A stretch of 64,000 bases of DNA from an uncultured Bacteroidales bacterium (GTDB lineage Bacteria > Bacteroidota > Bacteroidia > Bacteroidales > Paludibacteraceae). The position numbers and the translations under genes are program-made. This document shows positions 7,488 through 14,722 of the stretch, in pieces. Numbering within the stretch: position 1 is the stretch's first letter; each line of letters opens with the position of its first letter. Below the pieces are notes generated by a model. The model was not told where the DNA came from, did not search any database, and saw nothing but the letters and a program-made list of their open reading frames with translations. Where the stretch lies: positions 1 through 64,000 of the forward strand of contig CAIWCC010000214.1 of assembly GCA_903911085.1 (NCBI GenBank), in the 5' to 3' direction.

Positions 7488-8255
7488 ATGACCACCATCC
7501 AAAACGTAGCATGTTTAGAATTAGAAATTACACCCGATGAAAAACGTGTTAGTTTCACAAAAGATATTTTTAAGTATAAAAAAATTCTAGGTATTTATAT
7601 GTTCCGTTCTGATGACGTGGCACAAATGCTTAATCCATCCTTTACAGGTGAAATAAACAACAACGCCGATTTTGGGGATATTTCGCTTTACTTAAATTTG
7701 ACCGACATTGAAAACAATCAATTTGTAAAAGATTTGTCATTGAGTCAATTCATACTTTCCAACAATAAAGACACATCGCCCGAAAAGATTTTTTTAGAAT
7801 CAAAAATCAACCGTGTTCTAAATTTCGACCAAAGTTTTTTAGTTCTCAAAACTTTTAACTTTACGAAGTTTAAAACTCTCATTTATGTTTTGTACCAAAG
7901 TCAAAACTTTACCCCACAAGATGACACCGTAAACGGTTCAATCACTATTACCATCAATGGCGAAATGTACAACGATAACAAAGATGTACAATTGAGCAAA
8001 TTTGTAAATAAGGAATTGAACGGCAAAAAAATAAAACAAATTATCAGCACTGGCAATCAGGATGGTTATTTGGATTTGATTTGTAAAAATCATATCATTG
8101 AAAATGTACCGATTGGAATTTTTGACATACGGAATGAAAAACAATTTTTGCTCGATAATGTAGAAATTGATTTTGAAAAATCATTTTACCGTAAACGCAA
8201 TTTTCAACACTTCAACCCACACGCATCAACTACTTATCTTACATTTATTTATTAA
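7488..8255 (+). CDS. Putative virion protein with two beta-rich halves (255 aa)
   Basis: There is no signal or membrane segment. The sequence reads as two beta-rich halves (about 1-140 and 150-255). The second half contains NKELNGKKIKQIIS, close to INLRGKRIKHIDF in the following gene, and both proteins have similar size and strand spacing. Two adjacent paralogous beta proteins of about 260 residues fit small double jelly-roll capsid, penton or spike proteins; the smallest known double jelly-roll coat protein (phage PM2 P2) is of similar length. This is inference from pattern only. A 14-bp direct repeat precedes the gene at 7455-7482. Confidence 0.5.
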   Translation: MTTIQNVACLELEITPDEKRVSFTKDIFKYKKILGIYMFRSDDVAQMLNPSFTGEINNNADFGDISLYLNLTDIENNQFVKDLSLSQFILSNNKDTSPEKIFLESKINRVLNFDQSFLVLKTFNFTKFKTLIYVLYQSQNFTPQDDTVNGSITITINGEMYNDNKDVQLSKFVNKELNGKKIKQIISTGNQDGYLDLICKNHIIENVPIGIFDIRNEKQFLLDNVEIDFEKSFYRKRNFQHFNPHASTTYLTFIY

Positions 8256-8281
8256 AAATACAAACAACAAAAATACACATT

Positions 8282-9070
8282 ATGAATAAATTAGTTTCAG
8301 GCGCAATTGGCGTAGAAGTAAAATTAAGAGTAGGAATTAATAAAATACATTTACCTGATGTCATTAATTTGAGAGGTAAACGCATCAAACATATAGATTT
8401 TTGTACTTATGACAATTTGCAAAGTACACCATCGGGCAACGCTATTATTGCTTTAGGAGTTGAAAACGGTTTATTCCTTACAATGGTAGAAGCCAACACC
8501 CAAACGGAATTGATCCGGGATATTCCGGTAACTCAATTAAATAGCAATGGTAACAGGTTGTTTATTGATAAAATTATTGATTTTCAAATGTCGTATATAA
8601 CAGTAACCAATTCAAATACAAGTGATTCATGCTACATGATTTTTTGGTATGATGAACCATCGGTTTGGGGTATTGTAAACATGAACGACCGTACAGCCAT
8701 TCAACCACTTGAAATAAAGCTAATTGGAACAAAAACTTTTTTCAAAGAAAATCGCGATCTATTACAAAAAAAATATCAAAACATTATTCTTTCCAATCAG
8801 CTATTAACGCCCAACGGTGCAAATACTGTATCTAGTTCATTTTGGGGAAATAAGTTTTTGACATTGCAATTCAAAGGTTTACAGTTTTTTAGTCAAGTAC
8901 CATTGTATTTGTTTTATCAAGCCAATCAAAATTTCATGTTACGTTTGCAAAATATTCAATTTGATATGCAAAATTCGTACATCGAAACATTGACCACCAC
9001 GGCCGATGATCTGAATACAGTTTTCTTTAATGCAATTATTGACGATAACCCCGTAAATTCAAAAAGATGA
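8282..9070 (+). CDS. Putative virion protein, paralogue-like to the preceding gene (262 aa)
   Basis: It has two beta-rich halves, about 15-135 and 138-250. The first half has LPDVINLRGKRIKHIDF and later strands ending in IDFQMSYITVTN; the second half has KFLTLQFKGLQFFSQVPLYL. The loose correspondence of strands between halves suggests internal duplication, as in double jelly-roll proteins. No catalytic motif or membrane segment is present. Its last bases overlap the next start (ATGA at 9067-9070), so the two are translated together. Candidate roles are capsid, penton or spike protein. Confidence 0.5.
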   Translation: MNKLVSGAIGVEVKLRVGINKIHLPDVINLRGKRIKHIDFCTYDNLQSTPSGNAIIALGVENGLFLTMVEANTQTELIRDIPVTQLNSNGNRLFIDKIIDFQMSYITVTNSNTSDSCYMIFWYDEPSVWGIVNMNDRTAIQPLEIKLIGTKTFFKENRDLLQKKYQNIILSNQLLTPNGANTVSSSFWGNKFLTLQFKGLQFFSQVPLYLFYQANQNFMLRLQNIQFDMQNSYIETLTTTADDLNTVFFNAIIDDNPVNSKR

Positions 9071-9813
9071 TCCAAAATATAGATGATACAATTCAATGGT
9101 TAAGAACAAATAACCTTGAAATATTTAACGTTAAAGTTAAAGATTCTGCAAATGGAAAAGTTTTCGAAGCAAATGATGAAGTTTCATTTCCTACAAATTT
9201 ATCAGATTTTAAAGAAGTAATGCTTTTATATCCGGGACCTAAATTTTTAATTGGCGGAAGAACCAAAGCATCTAAAAACAACGTTGGTAATTTTTATGCT
9301 GAATTTAAAAACTTACCCGATAACACACCATCGGCCATCGGTGCAAGTCAACCAATACAAGCAATAGGAGTAGCCCCGGAAGAAGTTGATCGCCGTGTGA
9401 ATGAAGCTGTAGAAAAAATGTTAGACAAATTGGAAATGAAGCGTATCAAAGAAGAAAACATCGAACTTCAAAAAATGATACGTGAAAACGATACCGTAAA
9501 AACAAATTTTTACGCAAAGTTGACACCTTATATTGGTCAAATTGCATCAAGTGTAATAGGTAAAATTTTACCACAAACGCCCGCTCTAGGCATTGCAGGA
9601 CTTGAAACTAACAATGTATCATTTGAACCAATTGAGGACGAACAAGAAACGAAAACGAAAACTACAAATGAAAATGTAGATCGTTTACAAATTGCGCTCA
9701 AAGCATGGAATAATGCAGACCCCGAATTTATTACGCTAATTGAAGCTATTGCAATATTAGCAACCAATAAAGACCCAATGTATGCAATGGCAAAAGGGAT
9801 GTTAATCAAATAA
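9067..9813 (+). CDS. Hypothetical protein with coiled coil and amphipathic segment (248 aa)
   Basis: Residues 1-85 form a compact alpha/beta region. A Gly/Pro-rich linker leads to a coiled coil at about 105-150 (EEVDRRVNEAVEKMLDKLEM). A weakly hydrophobic segment (YIGQIASSVIGKILPQTP, about 157-175) could touch a membrane. The tail is acidic and then helical. A head domain, coiled coil and membrane-contact order would suit a vertex or scaffold protein of a membrane-containing particle, but no family is recognised. Confidence 0.55.
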   Translation: MIQNIDDTIQWLRTNNLEIFNVKVKDSANGKVFEANDEVSFPTNLSDFKEVMLLYPGPKFLIGGRTKASKNNVGNFYAEFKNLPDNTPSAIGASQPIQAIGVAPEEVDRRVNEAVEKMLDKLEMKRIKEENIELQKMIRENDTVKTNFYAKLTPYIGQIASSVIGKILPQTPALGIAGLETNNVSFEPIEDEQETKTKTTNENVDRLQIALKAWNNADPEFITLIEAIAILATNKDPMYAMAKGMLIK

Positions 9814-9824
9814 TAAACAATATT

Positions 9825-10721
9825 ATGTACGAAAATAGTTTTCCAAATAACGATCCAAATAGCGTAGGGCTTGCAGTAATATCTATTTCTGATAAAGCAA
9901 TAGTTTATGTAGCATATCCAACTTTTGGTTTTGGTTTTGAAATCAAAGCAAACATCCGTATTGGTTATCTTACAGGGCGTTGGGTAAAAGAAGATGATGT
10001 AAATTATGTACAAGTAGCTTTTGAATACCCGGTAACAGATAATGAGGGTCGTACTTTCACTTATGGTTGTGTAAATGCAGCTTATTTTCGCACTGCTAAA
10101 ATGGGTACAAATTCAGGTGCCAAAAGTATGATGGATGCATTGATCACTAATAATAAAGTGATTCTCGAAAATAATTTACTTTGTGCCAGGATGCTAAATT
10201 ATATGACTTCAAATAATATTGAAGTTCCATTAGTCCACAAAAAAAACTTATACAGGTTGCAAAGCCGTTTAATTGAACGTAACGAAAAAATATTAACAAG
10301 TCCGTTTATCGATTCAAAAAAAACGGCTGCACCCGTTGGGTTCTCTACATATAGTAATAGCCTAAATACTTTTATGAACGATCCGGGTATAGGCATCGCC
10401 CCGGTGGTAATTTATATTGTAGTATCAGCAGTATTCACATTGCTGGTATCAGCTATTATTTATTTAATTTTCAAGCCCGATTATACCGATAGTAAAGCCG
10501 ATTTAAAAGTTTCGGAAGATTTGACCAAAGCACTAGCAACTTTGAGCCCCGAAGCTAGAACCGCCGTATTAGCTGATCTAAACGGACAAATTGACGAAGC
10601 TTATGTAAAAGGTAAATTGGACGGTTCAGGTACTGGAATATTAAAAACGGTTGGTTTATTTGCAGCTGGAGTTTTAGGCTTTACGGTAATTGATAAATTC
10701 ATTTCAAAAAGAAATCAATAA
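9825..10721 (+). CDS. Two-membrane-segment structural protein with a domain shared with the next gene (298 aa)
   Basis: The N-terminal domain (about 1-90) contains IRIGYLTGRWVKEDDVNYVQ, which aligns with KNQIGKLTGYYVIDEKNVVW in the next gene, so the two share a domain. A membrane segment at about 188-214 (VVIYIVVSAVFTLLVSAIIY) is followed by a helical region and a C-terminal membrane segment at about 272-290, ending ISKRNQ. The next gene starts 2 bases after its stop. A particle membrane protein is likely; function unknown. Confidence 0.6.
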   Translation: MYENSFPNNDPNSVGLAVISISDKAIVYVAYPTFGFGFEIKANIRIGYLTGRWVKEDDVNYVQVAFEYPVTDNEGRTFTYGCVNAAYFRTAKMGTNSGAKSMMDALITNNKVILENNLLCARMLNYMTSNNIEVPLVHKKNLYRLQSRLIERNEKILTSPFIDSKKTAAPVGFSTYSNSLNTFMNDPGIGIAPVVIYIVVSAVFTLLVSAIIYLIFKPDYTDSKADLKVSEDLTKALATLSPEARTAVLADLNGQIDEAYVKGKLDGSGTGILKTVGLFAAGVLGFTVIDKFISKRNQ

Positions 10722-10723
10722 AA

Positions 10724-11185
10724 ATGAGTACAATAATAGGCTTAGAACTTAAGCAAAACAATGCTTTAATGTCATTACCCGTATTTATACAATGTACATG
10801 GGTTCGTGTCTTTTTGACACCCACAGTCATTAAACTAAATGCAATAATAAGCTATGATAGAGGACTTTTATTCTCACAAAAGTTAGCAAACTCTACAGCC
10901 AAAAAAAATCAAATTGGAAAACTAACAGGCTATTATGTCATTGATGAAAAAAATGTTGTTTGGTTAGATATAATGTTATTTTATTGCAACCGTGAGAGTA
11001 GGGGTTGGGTTCGTGAGAGCGACATTTGGCACAAGCTCAAAGGATGTGAACCAAATAAAAATGATTGGCCGTATATTCCATACACACCAAAAATTGAACC
11101 TGATCCAAACGAAGATAAACCAAAAAAAACAAGTATTACAGCTTGGTTGATGGGGGCACTTGGTTTGTTATCCGCAATTAGATAG
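10724..11185 (+). CDS. Short paralogue of the 298-aa protein, C-terminally anchored (153 aa)
   Basis: The N-terminal domain carries the shared motif KNQIGKLTGYYVIDEKNVVW and a strand pattern like that of its upstream neighbour. A Pro-rich linker (IPYTPKIEPDPNEDKPKK) leads to a short C-terminal hydrophobic segment (SITAWLMGALGLLSAIR). It lacks the helical middle part of the longer protein. Tandem paralogues that differ in anchor length suggest two positions in the same structure (inference). Confidence 0.6.
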   Translation: MSTIIGLELKQNNALMSLPVFIQCTWVRVFLTPTVIKLNAIISYDRGLLFSQKLANSTAKKNQIGKLTGYYVIDEKNVVWLDIMLFYCNRESRGWVRESDIWHKLKGCEPNKNDWPYIPYTPKIEPDPNEDKPKKTSITAWLMGALGLLSAIR

Positions 11186-11219
11186 TAAATAGTAAATGAT
11201 TAAATAGTAAATAATTAGA

Positions 11220-11714
11220 ATGACACCTAAAAAATTTCTACAAAAAAATGTAACCGGAGCAAATGCACTGGCACGAAAATACGGAATACCACCACTAGTC
11301 ACATTGGCAATGGCAGCTTTAGAGAGTGGTTGGGGTGAAAATGCACCCGGTTATAATTTTTTTGGATATACAGCCCCCAACGGTTACAAAGGTAAAAGAC
11401 AGTTACTCAAAACTACAGAATACCACGAAACACCAAACGTAAAATATCCGGTGGTAATTAAAGTAACCGATGTTGGTGATAAATACAAATACTTAGTAAA
11501 ACGGTGGTTTAAAGCCTACAGTAACCCAACACAAAGTTTTTTGGACTATGGTAGTTTAATTTATAATGCAGATCGTTACAAGTCAGCATTTGAATATAAA
11601 AACGATCCTGAAAAATTCTTCAGTGAAATATTTAAAGCTGGATATGCAACAAGTCCATCATATTACAACTTAGTAATATCAGTTATGAACTCAATGAAAA
11701 AATTATTAGTATGA
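11220..11714 (+). CDS. GH73-type glucosaminidase, endolysin or virion lysin (164 aa)
   Basis: This is a FlgJ/LytG-like glucosaminidase domain, covering nearly the whole protein. The conserved segment is LVTLAMAALESGWGENAPG with the expected catalytic Glu35, followed by NFFGY and, further on, FKAYSNPTQSFLDY and FKAGYATSPSYY, all typical of GH73. It cuts the peptidoglycan glycan chain. There is no signal peptide, so export would need the holin-like protein or packaging in the particle. Its stop overlaps the next start by 4 bases (11711-11714), and the next gene is a second GH73 protein, about 40% alike by eye. Confidence 0.85.
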   Translation: MTPKKFLQKNVTGANALARKYGIPPLVTLAMAALESGWGENAPGYNFFGYTAPNGYKGKRQLLKTTEYHETPNVKYPVVIKVTDVGDKYKYLVKRWFKAYSNPTQSFLDYGSLIYNADRYKSAFEYKNDPEKFFSEIFKAGYATSPSYYNLVISVMNSMKKLLV

Positions 11715-12157
11715 CAATTCAAGATCAATTTTTTGCAGCTACCTACAAAGGAGCTTTAGAAATGCAAAAGAAATTCAATTTGCCCGCATTGGCAGTAATG
11801 GCACAAAGCGCACTCGAAACAGGATGGGGTGTTCATGCACCGGGTAATATGTATTTTGGAATTAAAGCGGGTGGGAGTTGGACAGGCGAAACACAGGAAC
11901 TGATGACAAAAGAGTTTGTTGGTGGTAAAATGATAAGCGTAAAACAAACGTTTCGCAAGTACCCAAATGCTCAGGCTAGTTTTGAAGATTACGCCCGATT
12001 AATTACAGGCAATGCACGTTACAAAGCAGCTTTATTGTACCCTAATGATCCTATCAAATATATTATTGAAATCAGAAAAGCGGGTTACGCAACTGATCCA
12101 AATTATGTACTAAAATGTACTTCAATAATCAATGATCTAAAAAAAAAAGTGGTTTAA
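11711..12157 (+). CDS. Second GH73-type glucosaminidase, with a possible frameshifted anchor (148 aa)
   Basis: The family signature is present: ALAVMAQSALETGWGVHAPG with catalytic Glu36, then MYFGIKAG, FRKYPNAQASFEDYARL and IRKAGYATDPNY. The frame ends LKKKVV at 12155 just after a run of ten A (12139-12148). In the -1 frame the sequence continues for about 28 more codons into a membrane segment and the tail KQIKK, stopping at 12240. Slippage on the A run would make a membrane-anchored form; the other reading is a one-base indel that truncated an originally anchored enzyme. No signal peptide is seen. Confidence 0.85.
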   Translation: MTIQDQFFAATYKGALEMQKKFNLPALAVMAQSALETGWGVHAPGNMYFGIKAGGSWTGETQELMTKEFVGGKMISVKQTFRKYPNAQASFEDYARLITGNARYKAALLYPNDPIKYIIEIRKAGYATDPNYVLKCTSIINDLKKKVV

Positions 12158-12240
12158 TTAAAACCGTTGGTATTAGTTCCTTTGCAATAATTATTACAGG
12201 TGCTATTAGTTATTGGATTTACAAACAAATAAAAAAGTAA
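12139..12240 (+). other. A10 slippery tract and -1 frame membrane-anchor extension
   Basis: Ten A at 12139-12148 precede an open frame (-1 relative to the glucosaminidase) reading SGLIKTVGISSFAIIITGAI and then SYWIYKQIKK before TAA at 12238-12240. It has no ATG, GTG or TTG of its own. The design (single membrane segment, basic tail) matches other products of this operon. It would be expressed only by ribosomal or transcriptional slippage, or from a non-standard start such as ATT at 12157. Confidence 0.55.
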
Positions 12241-12244
12241 TAAT

Positions 12245-12553
12245 ATGTACAAAGCAAGTTCACGAAACAATATAATCACAGAAAACGCCCCAATTCTATC
12301 AGATGGTTTTGGCAGCATTACAATAAAAAATATTGGCGATGATGCAGCCGTAATTAATGATAACATCCCATTATCAGCCGGATCGAGTTTTGTTTGGGAA
12401 AACCACCCGAATGTAATAATTGACGAAACAATTTATGTACGATTTGCAGGGGTCGAAGCACTTCAAAAAGTATTAGTTTTCAAAACTTATTATAAAGAGG
12501 ACGTAAATAACAATTCAAATAATCAACAAGATTGGAAACCTAATAAAAGATAA
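12245..12553 (+). CDS. Hypothetical small beta-rich protein (102 aa)
   Basis: The central part (GFGSITIKNIGDDAAVINDN to ETIYVRFAG) reads as six to eight beta strands, and the C-terminal 20 residues are Asn/Gln-rich. There is no signal or membrane segment. It lies 3 bases ahead of the SGNH esterase gene, so it could be an adaptor or base for that receptor-active protein (inference from position). No family recognised. Confidence 0.55.
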   Translation: MYKASSRNNIITENAPILSDGFGSITIKNIGDDAAVINDNIPLSAGSSFVWENHPNVIIDETIYVRFAGVEALQKVLVFKTYYKEDVNNNSNNQQDWKPNKR

Positions 12554-12555
12554 TT

Positions 12556-13743
12556 ATGTATATACAAGAAAATTCAACCCCAATAATTGATTTAAGCACT
12601 AAAGCTGATTTAGTAGATGGAAAAGTTCCACTAAGTCAGATTCAAGAAAATTATAAAACCAAATTTGAAAAAATAGCTCTTATTGGAGACAGCATTGTCG
12701 AATTAAATCAATACTTTGTAGGGACAAAAACAGTAGGTTGGTGGAATGTCGCAAATTCAATATTAGACGCCCCATTTGAGCTTAGTCACATGTCGAATAC
12801 TGTTGCTACTTTTGCGAAATCTGGAAAAACAGCTTATGAATTATATGAACTTGGTTATGCAACTTCAGCCGCTAATTCAGATGCAGATGCTGTAGTTGTA
12901 TCTTGTGGAACTAACGGTTTTGCAGCGGGCTCAACTAGCTTTGAAATAGCCGTTGATATTTTTAAAATATGGGATTTGATACTCTCTAAACGTAAAGTAG
13001 TTATTTCAATACCCGTATTTCCGAGATCTAATTATAATACCCAAGTGGCTGAAATTAACAAGTTTCTTCACGAAAGGGCATTGACAAATCCAAATATTAT
13101 ATTAATGTCTGATGTTTCTAACAGCATTAATAATCCAATTTCTGACGGTGATAATTTTGGACTTAATTCCCTCTTTACAGATGACGGCACTCATCCAAAT
13201 GAGTTAGGGGATTCAATCATCGGTGAGTCATTAGCATTAGCATTGACCCCATTTGTTAAAGGTAATAAAAGACCCGCCGGAATAAGCATTGTCAACAATC
13301 CTTATTTTATTGGAGATAACAATGGACTTTCAAATTGGTGGGAAAATTCTGGAAGTGGGCTAGGAAGTGTTATCCCAACTAAAATAAGTTTAGGAAATGG
13401 ATATTTTGCTCAAAAATTTGAATTTGACACCACGAATCAGTATTTATTTCAAACGTCTGTAAACACAATTAATATAGGTAGAAAAATTAAAGTTAGAGCA
13501 AAAGTTAAAGTTTCAGGAGTTATTTCACAAAATGGGCAAATAGGAATTTCAATTAGATCATTTACACCAACAAGTAATCATACAATAACAGCTGATGTTA
13601 ATAGATATGTTACAAAAGAGCAAACTATTGTACTAGATGAATTAACAGTACCTATTGGAACGACATCTATTTCGATATACATTATTCTGTTTGGTACTGG
13701 AATTTTTGAAATAAGAGATTTAAGCGTACTTTATGTTTTGTAA
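12556..13743 (+). CDS. SGNH/GDSL-family esterase with C-terminal beta domain, spike candidate (395 aa)
   Basis: Residues about 35-235 form an SGNH hydrolase: Ser46 in LIGDSIVE, Asn120 in SCGTNGF, and Asp210/His213 in DDGTHPNE. A Gly in the second block is likely within GKTAYEL at about 93. These enzymes remove acyl groups from sugars and lipids. Residues about 255-395 are beta-rich, similar in layout to carbohydrate-binding jelly rolls. No signal peptide is present. In phages, SGNH domains on spikes de-acetylate surface polysaccharide, so this is the best candidate for the receptor-binding protein. Confidence 0.8.
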   Translation: MYIQENSTPIIDLSTKADLVDGKVPLSQIQENYKTKFEKIALIGDSIVELNQYFVGTKTVGWWNVANSILDAPFELSHMSNTVATFAKSGKTAYELYELGYATSAANSDADAVVVSCGTNGFAAGSTSFEIAVDIFKIWDLILSKRKVVISIPVFPRSNYNTQVAEINKFLHERALTNPNIILMSDVSNSINNPISDGDNFGLNSLFTDDGTHPNELGDSIIGESLALALTPFVKGNKRPAGISIVNNPYFIGDNNGLSNWWENSGSGLGSVIPTKISLGNGYFAQKFEFDTTNQYLFQTSVNTINIGRKIKVRAKVKVSGVISQNGQIGISIRSFTPTSNHTITADVNRYVTKEQTIVLDELTVPIGTTSISIYIILFGTGIFEIRDLSVLYVL

Positions 13744-13757
13744 AATTTATTAAAACT

Positions 13758-14027
13758 ATGATATTAGCAGAAATTTTAAATGTCGCAACCAACGTGAATA
13801 TAAACGATTTGATAGGTGGTGGTACGATTGGCACAATTGCTACATTAGTTGTAACCAAATGGATCAATCGTAAAAAAGATATTAGTGATATTAGCAGTCA
13901 AACAGCTATATTATTAAAGTCAGTGAATAATGATTTAATGGGTGTTATTGTTCAATTGCAAGAACTTGCATGTTTCAAGAATAAATGTAATGAGCGTATT
14001 AACGGAGAAACAGACATACAAAAATGA
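13758..14027 (+). CDS. Holin-like small membrane protein (89 aa)
   Basis: One weakly hydrophobic segment (LIGGGTIGTIATLVVTKWI, about 18-36) is followed by a basic turn NRKKD and a helical C-terminal half that could form a coiled coil, ending with Cys residues and a polar tail. Size, the single membrane segment and its place between the cell-wall hydrolase genes and the spanin (ATGA overlap at 14024-14027) fit a holin or anti-holin. Similar small proteins with one membrane segment and a coil occur in other Bacteroidota prophages. Holins have little sequence conservation, so this rests mostly on context. Confidence 0.55.
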   Translation: MILAEILNVATNVNINDLIGGGTIGTIATLVVTKWINRKKDISDISSQTAILLKSVNNDLMGVIVQLQELACFKNKCNERINGETDIQK

Positions 14028-14449
14028 AAAAGTTAATCATATTTTTATCAGTAATTGCAGCACTGGCATCGTGCCGAACCGTGGCAGTTCTACCAGAGAG
14101 AAATTTAAAAGATAGTTTGGTTACAAAGTACGAAACCAAATATAATCTTATAATCAAAGACAGCGTAAGGATAACAGATAGCATTAGAATAAATGCAGAT
14201 GGTAGCGTGTCGAAGTTTCACAGCGAAAAACAAATTACCACCCAAAAAGAAACTTCATACAAGTATTTTAATATAAACCACCATTTGACTATTACCAAAA
14301 CTAAACGTATTTTTGTAGAAAAAAAACTATCATGGTTGGAAACTACATTTATAGCAATTGGCAAAATTGCATCGGTTGTATTATTACTCGCAGCTTTATA
14401 TTTTGGAATAAAAACATATTTGAAAATTAAATCAAAAATAATTACTTAA
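14024..14449 (+). CDS. One-piece spanin: lipoprotein with C-terminal membrane segment (141 aa)
   Basis: A lipoprotein signal peptide with lipobox LASC puts the modified Cys at residue 17. The mature part has a polar, extended region (about 20-105) that reads as beta strands and turns, and a C-terminal membrane segment at about 108-128 followed by a basic tail. An outer-membrane lipid at one end and an inner-membrane anchor at the other is the defining layout of one-piece spanins, which fuse the two membranes in the last step of lysis. Overlap with the holin-like gene supports this. The next base pairs hold a promoter for a separate transcript. Confidence 0.8.
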   Translation: MKKLIIFLSVIAALASCRTVAVLPERNLKDSLVTKYETKYNLIIKDSVRITDSIRINADGSVSKFHSEKQITTQKETSYKYFNINHHLTITKTKRIFVEKKLSWLETTFIAIGKIASVVLLLAALYFGIKTYLKIKSKIIT

Positions 14450-14453
14450 AAGT

Positions 14454-14484
14454 TTTGATATTCAAATATAAAGCTATACATTTG
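14454..14484 (+). promoter_or_regulatory. Bacteroidota-type promoter between spanin and integrase
   Basis: TTTG at 14454-14457 is followed after exactly 19 bases by TACATTTG at 14477-14484. Transcription would start near 14491 and run rightward into a region with no long gene. Confidence 0.65.
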
Positions 14485-14490
14485 CAAAGT

Positions 14491-14719
14491 ATTTCTTTAA
14501 GTACAATGATATTAATAAACGTAGTGAACAAGTACAAATCATAATCGAAAAAAGTACAAAGTCTATCTCGTATAGCTAGGAAATGATTAGTGAGGAAAGG
14601 GATCGAAATTTTTCCATGAAGTTGATAGGGTTTATTTCCGAAAGGTGTAGATATCTCGCACGAAGCGTAAATGGTTTTGAATAAAAAAACCACTGTATTA
14701 AATGCAGTGGTTTTTTTTG
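14491..14719 (+). ncRNA. Candidate small RNA of about 230 nt (or a 33-codon gene)
   Basis: The region has a well-formed promoter (14454-14484) at one end and a strong terminator (14684-14719) at the other. Three copies of aagtaca occur near 14500-14560. The only sizeable frame on this strand is 14583-14684, encoding 33 residues (MISEERDRNFSMKLIGFISE...), directly up to the terminator. Either a small RNA or a small basic peptide is possible. It matches no RNA family I can name with confidence. Confidence 0.4.
14684..14719. terminator. Bidirectional terminator between the small RNA and the integrase
   Basis: A 13-bp stem with one G-T pair is flanked by A-rich sequence on the left and T-rich sequence on the right, so it works in both directions. 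It begins 3 bases beyond the integrase stop codon. Confidence 0.85.
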
Positions 14720-14722
14720 TGT

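Noticed and set aside
9537-10013. 158-residue minus-strand frame opposite two structural genes
   Set aside because: It is antisense to two well-packed genes and has biased low-complexity composition; a shadow.
12154-12366. 70-residue minus-strand hydrophobic frame
   Set aside because: It is antisense to the membrane-anchor extension and the next gene; its hydrophobicity mirrors the opposite strand.
1283-14449. Filamentous (inovirus) provirus
   Set aside because: No Zot-like ATPase or tiny major coat protein is seen, and a holin/spanin lysis set is present, which inoviruses do not use.
14583-14684. RNase P-like motif (gaggaaag) in the candidate small RNA
   Set aside because: The surrounding bases do not match the RNase P P4 region, and the unit is far too short.
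14442-14693. 83-residue minus-strand reading frame between spanin and integrase
   Set aside because: It overlaps the spanin end and the terminator, has no recognisable pattern, and lies opposite the better supported rightward unit.
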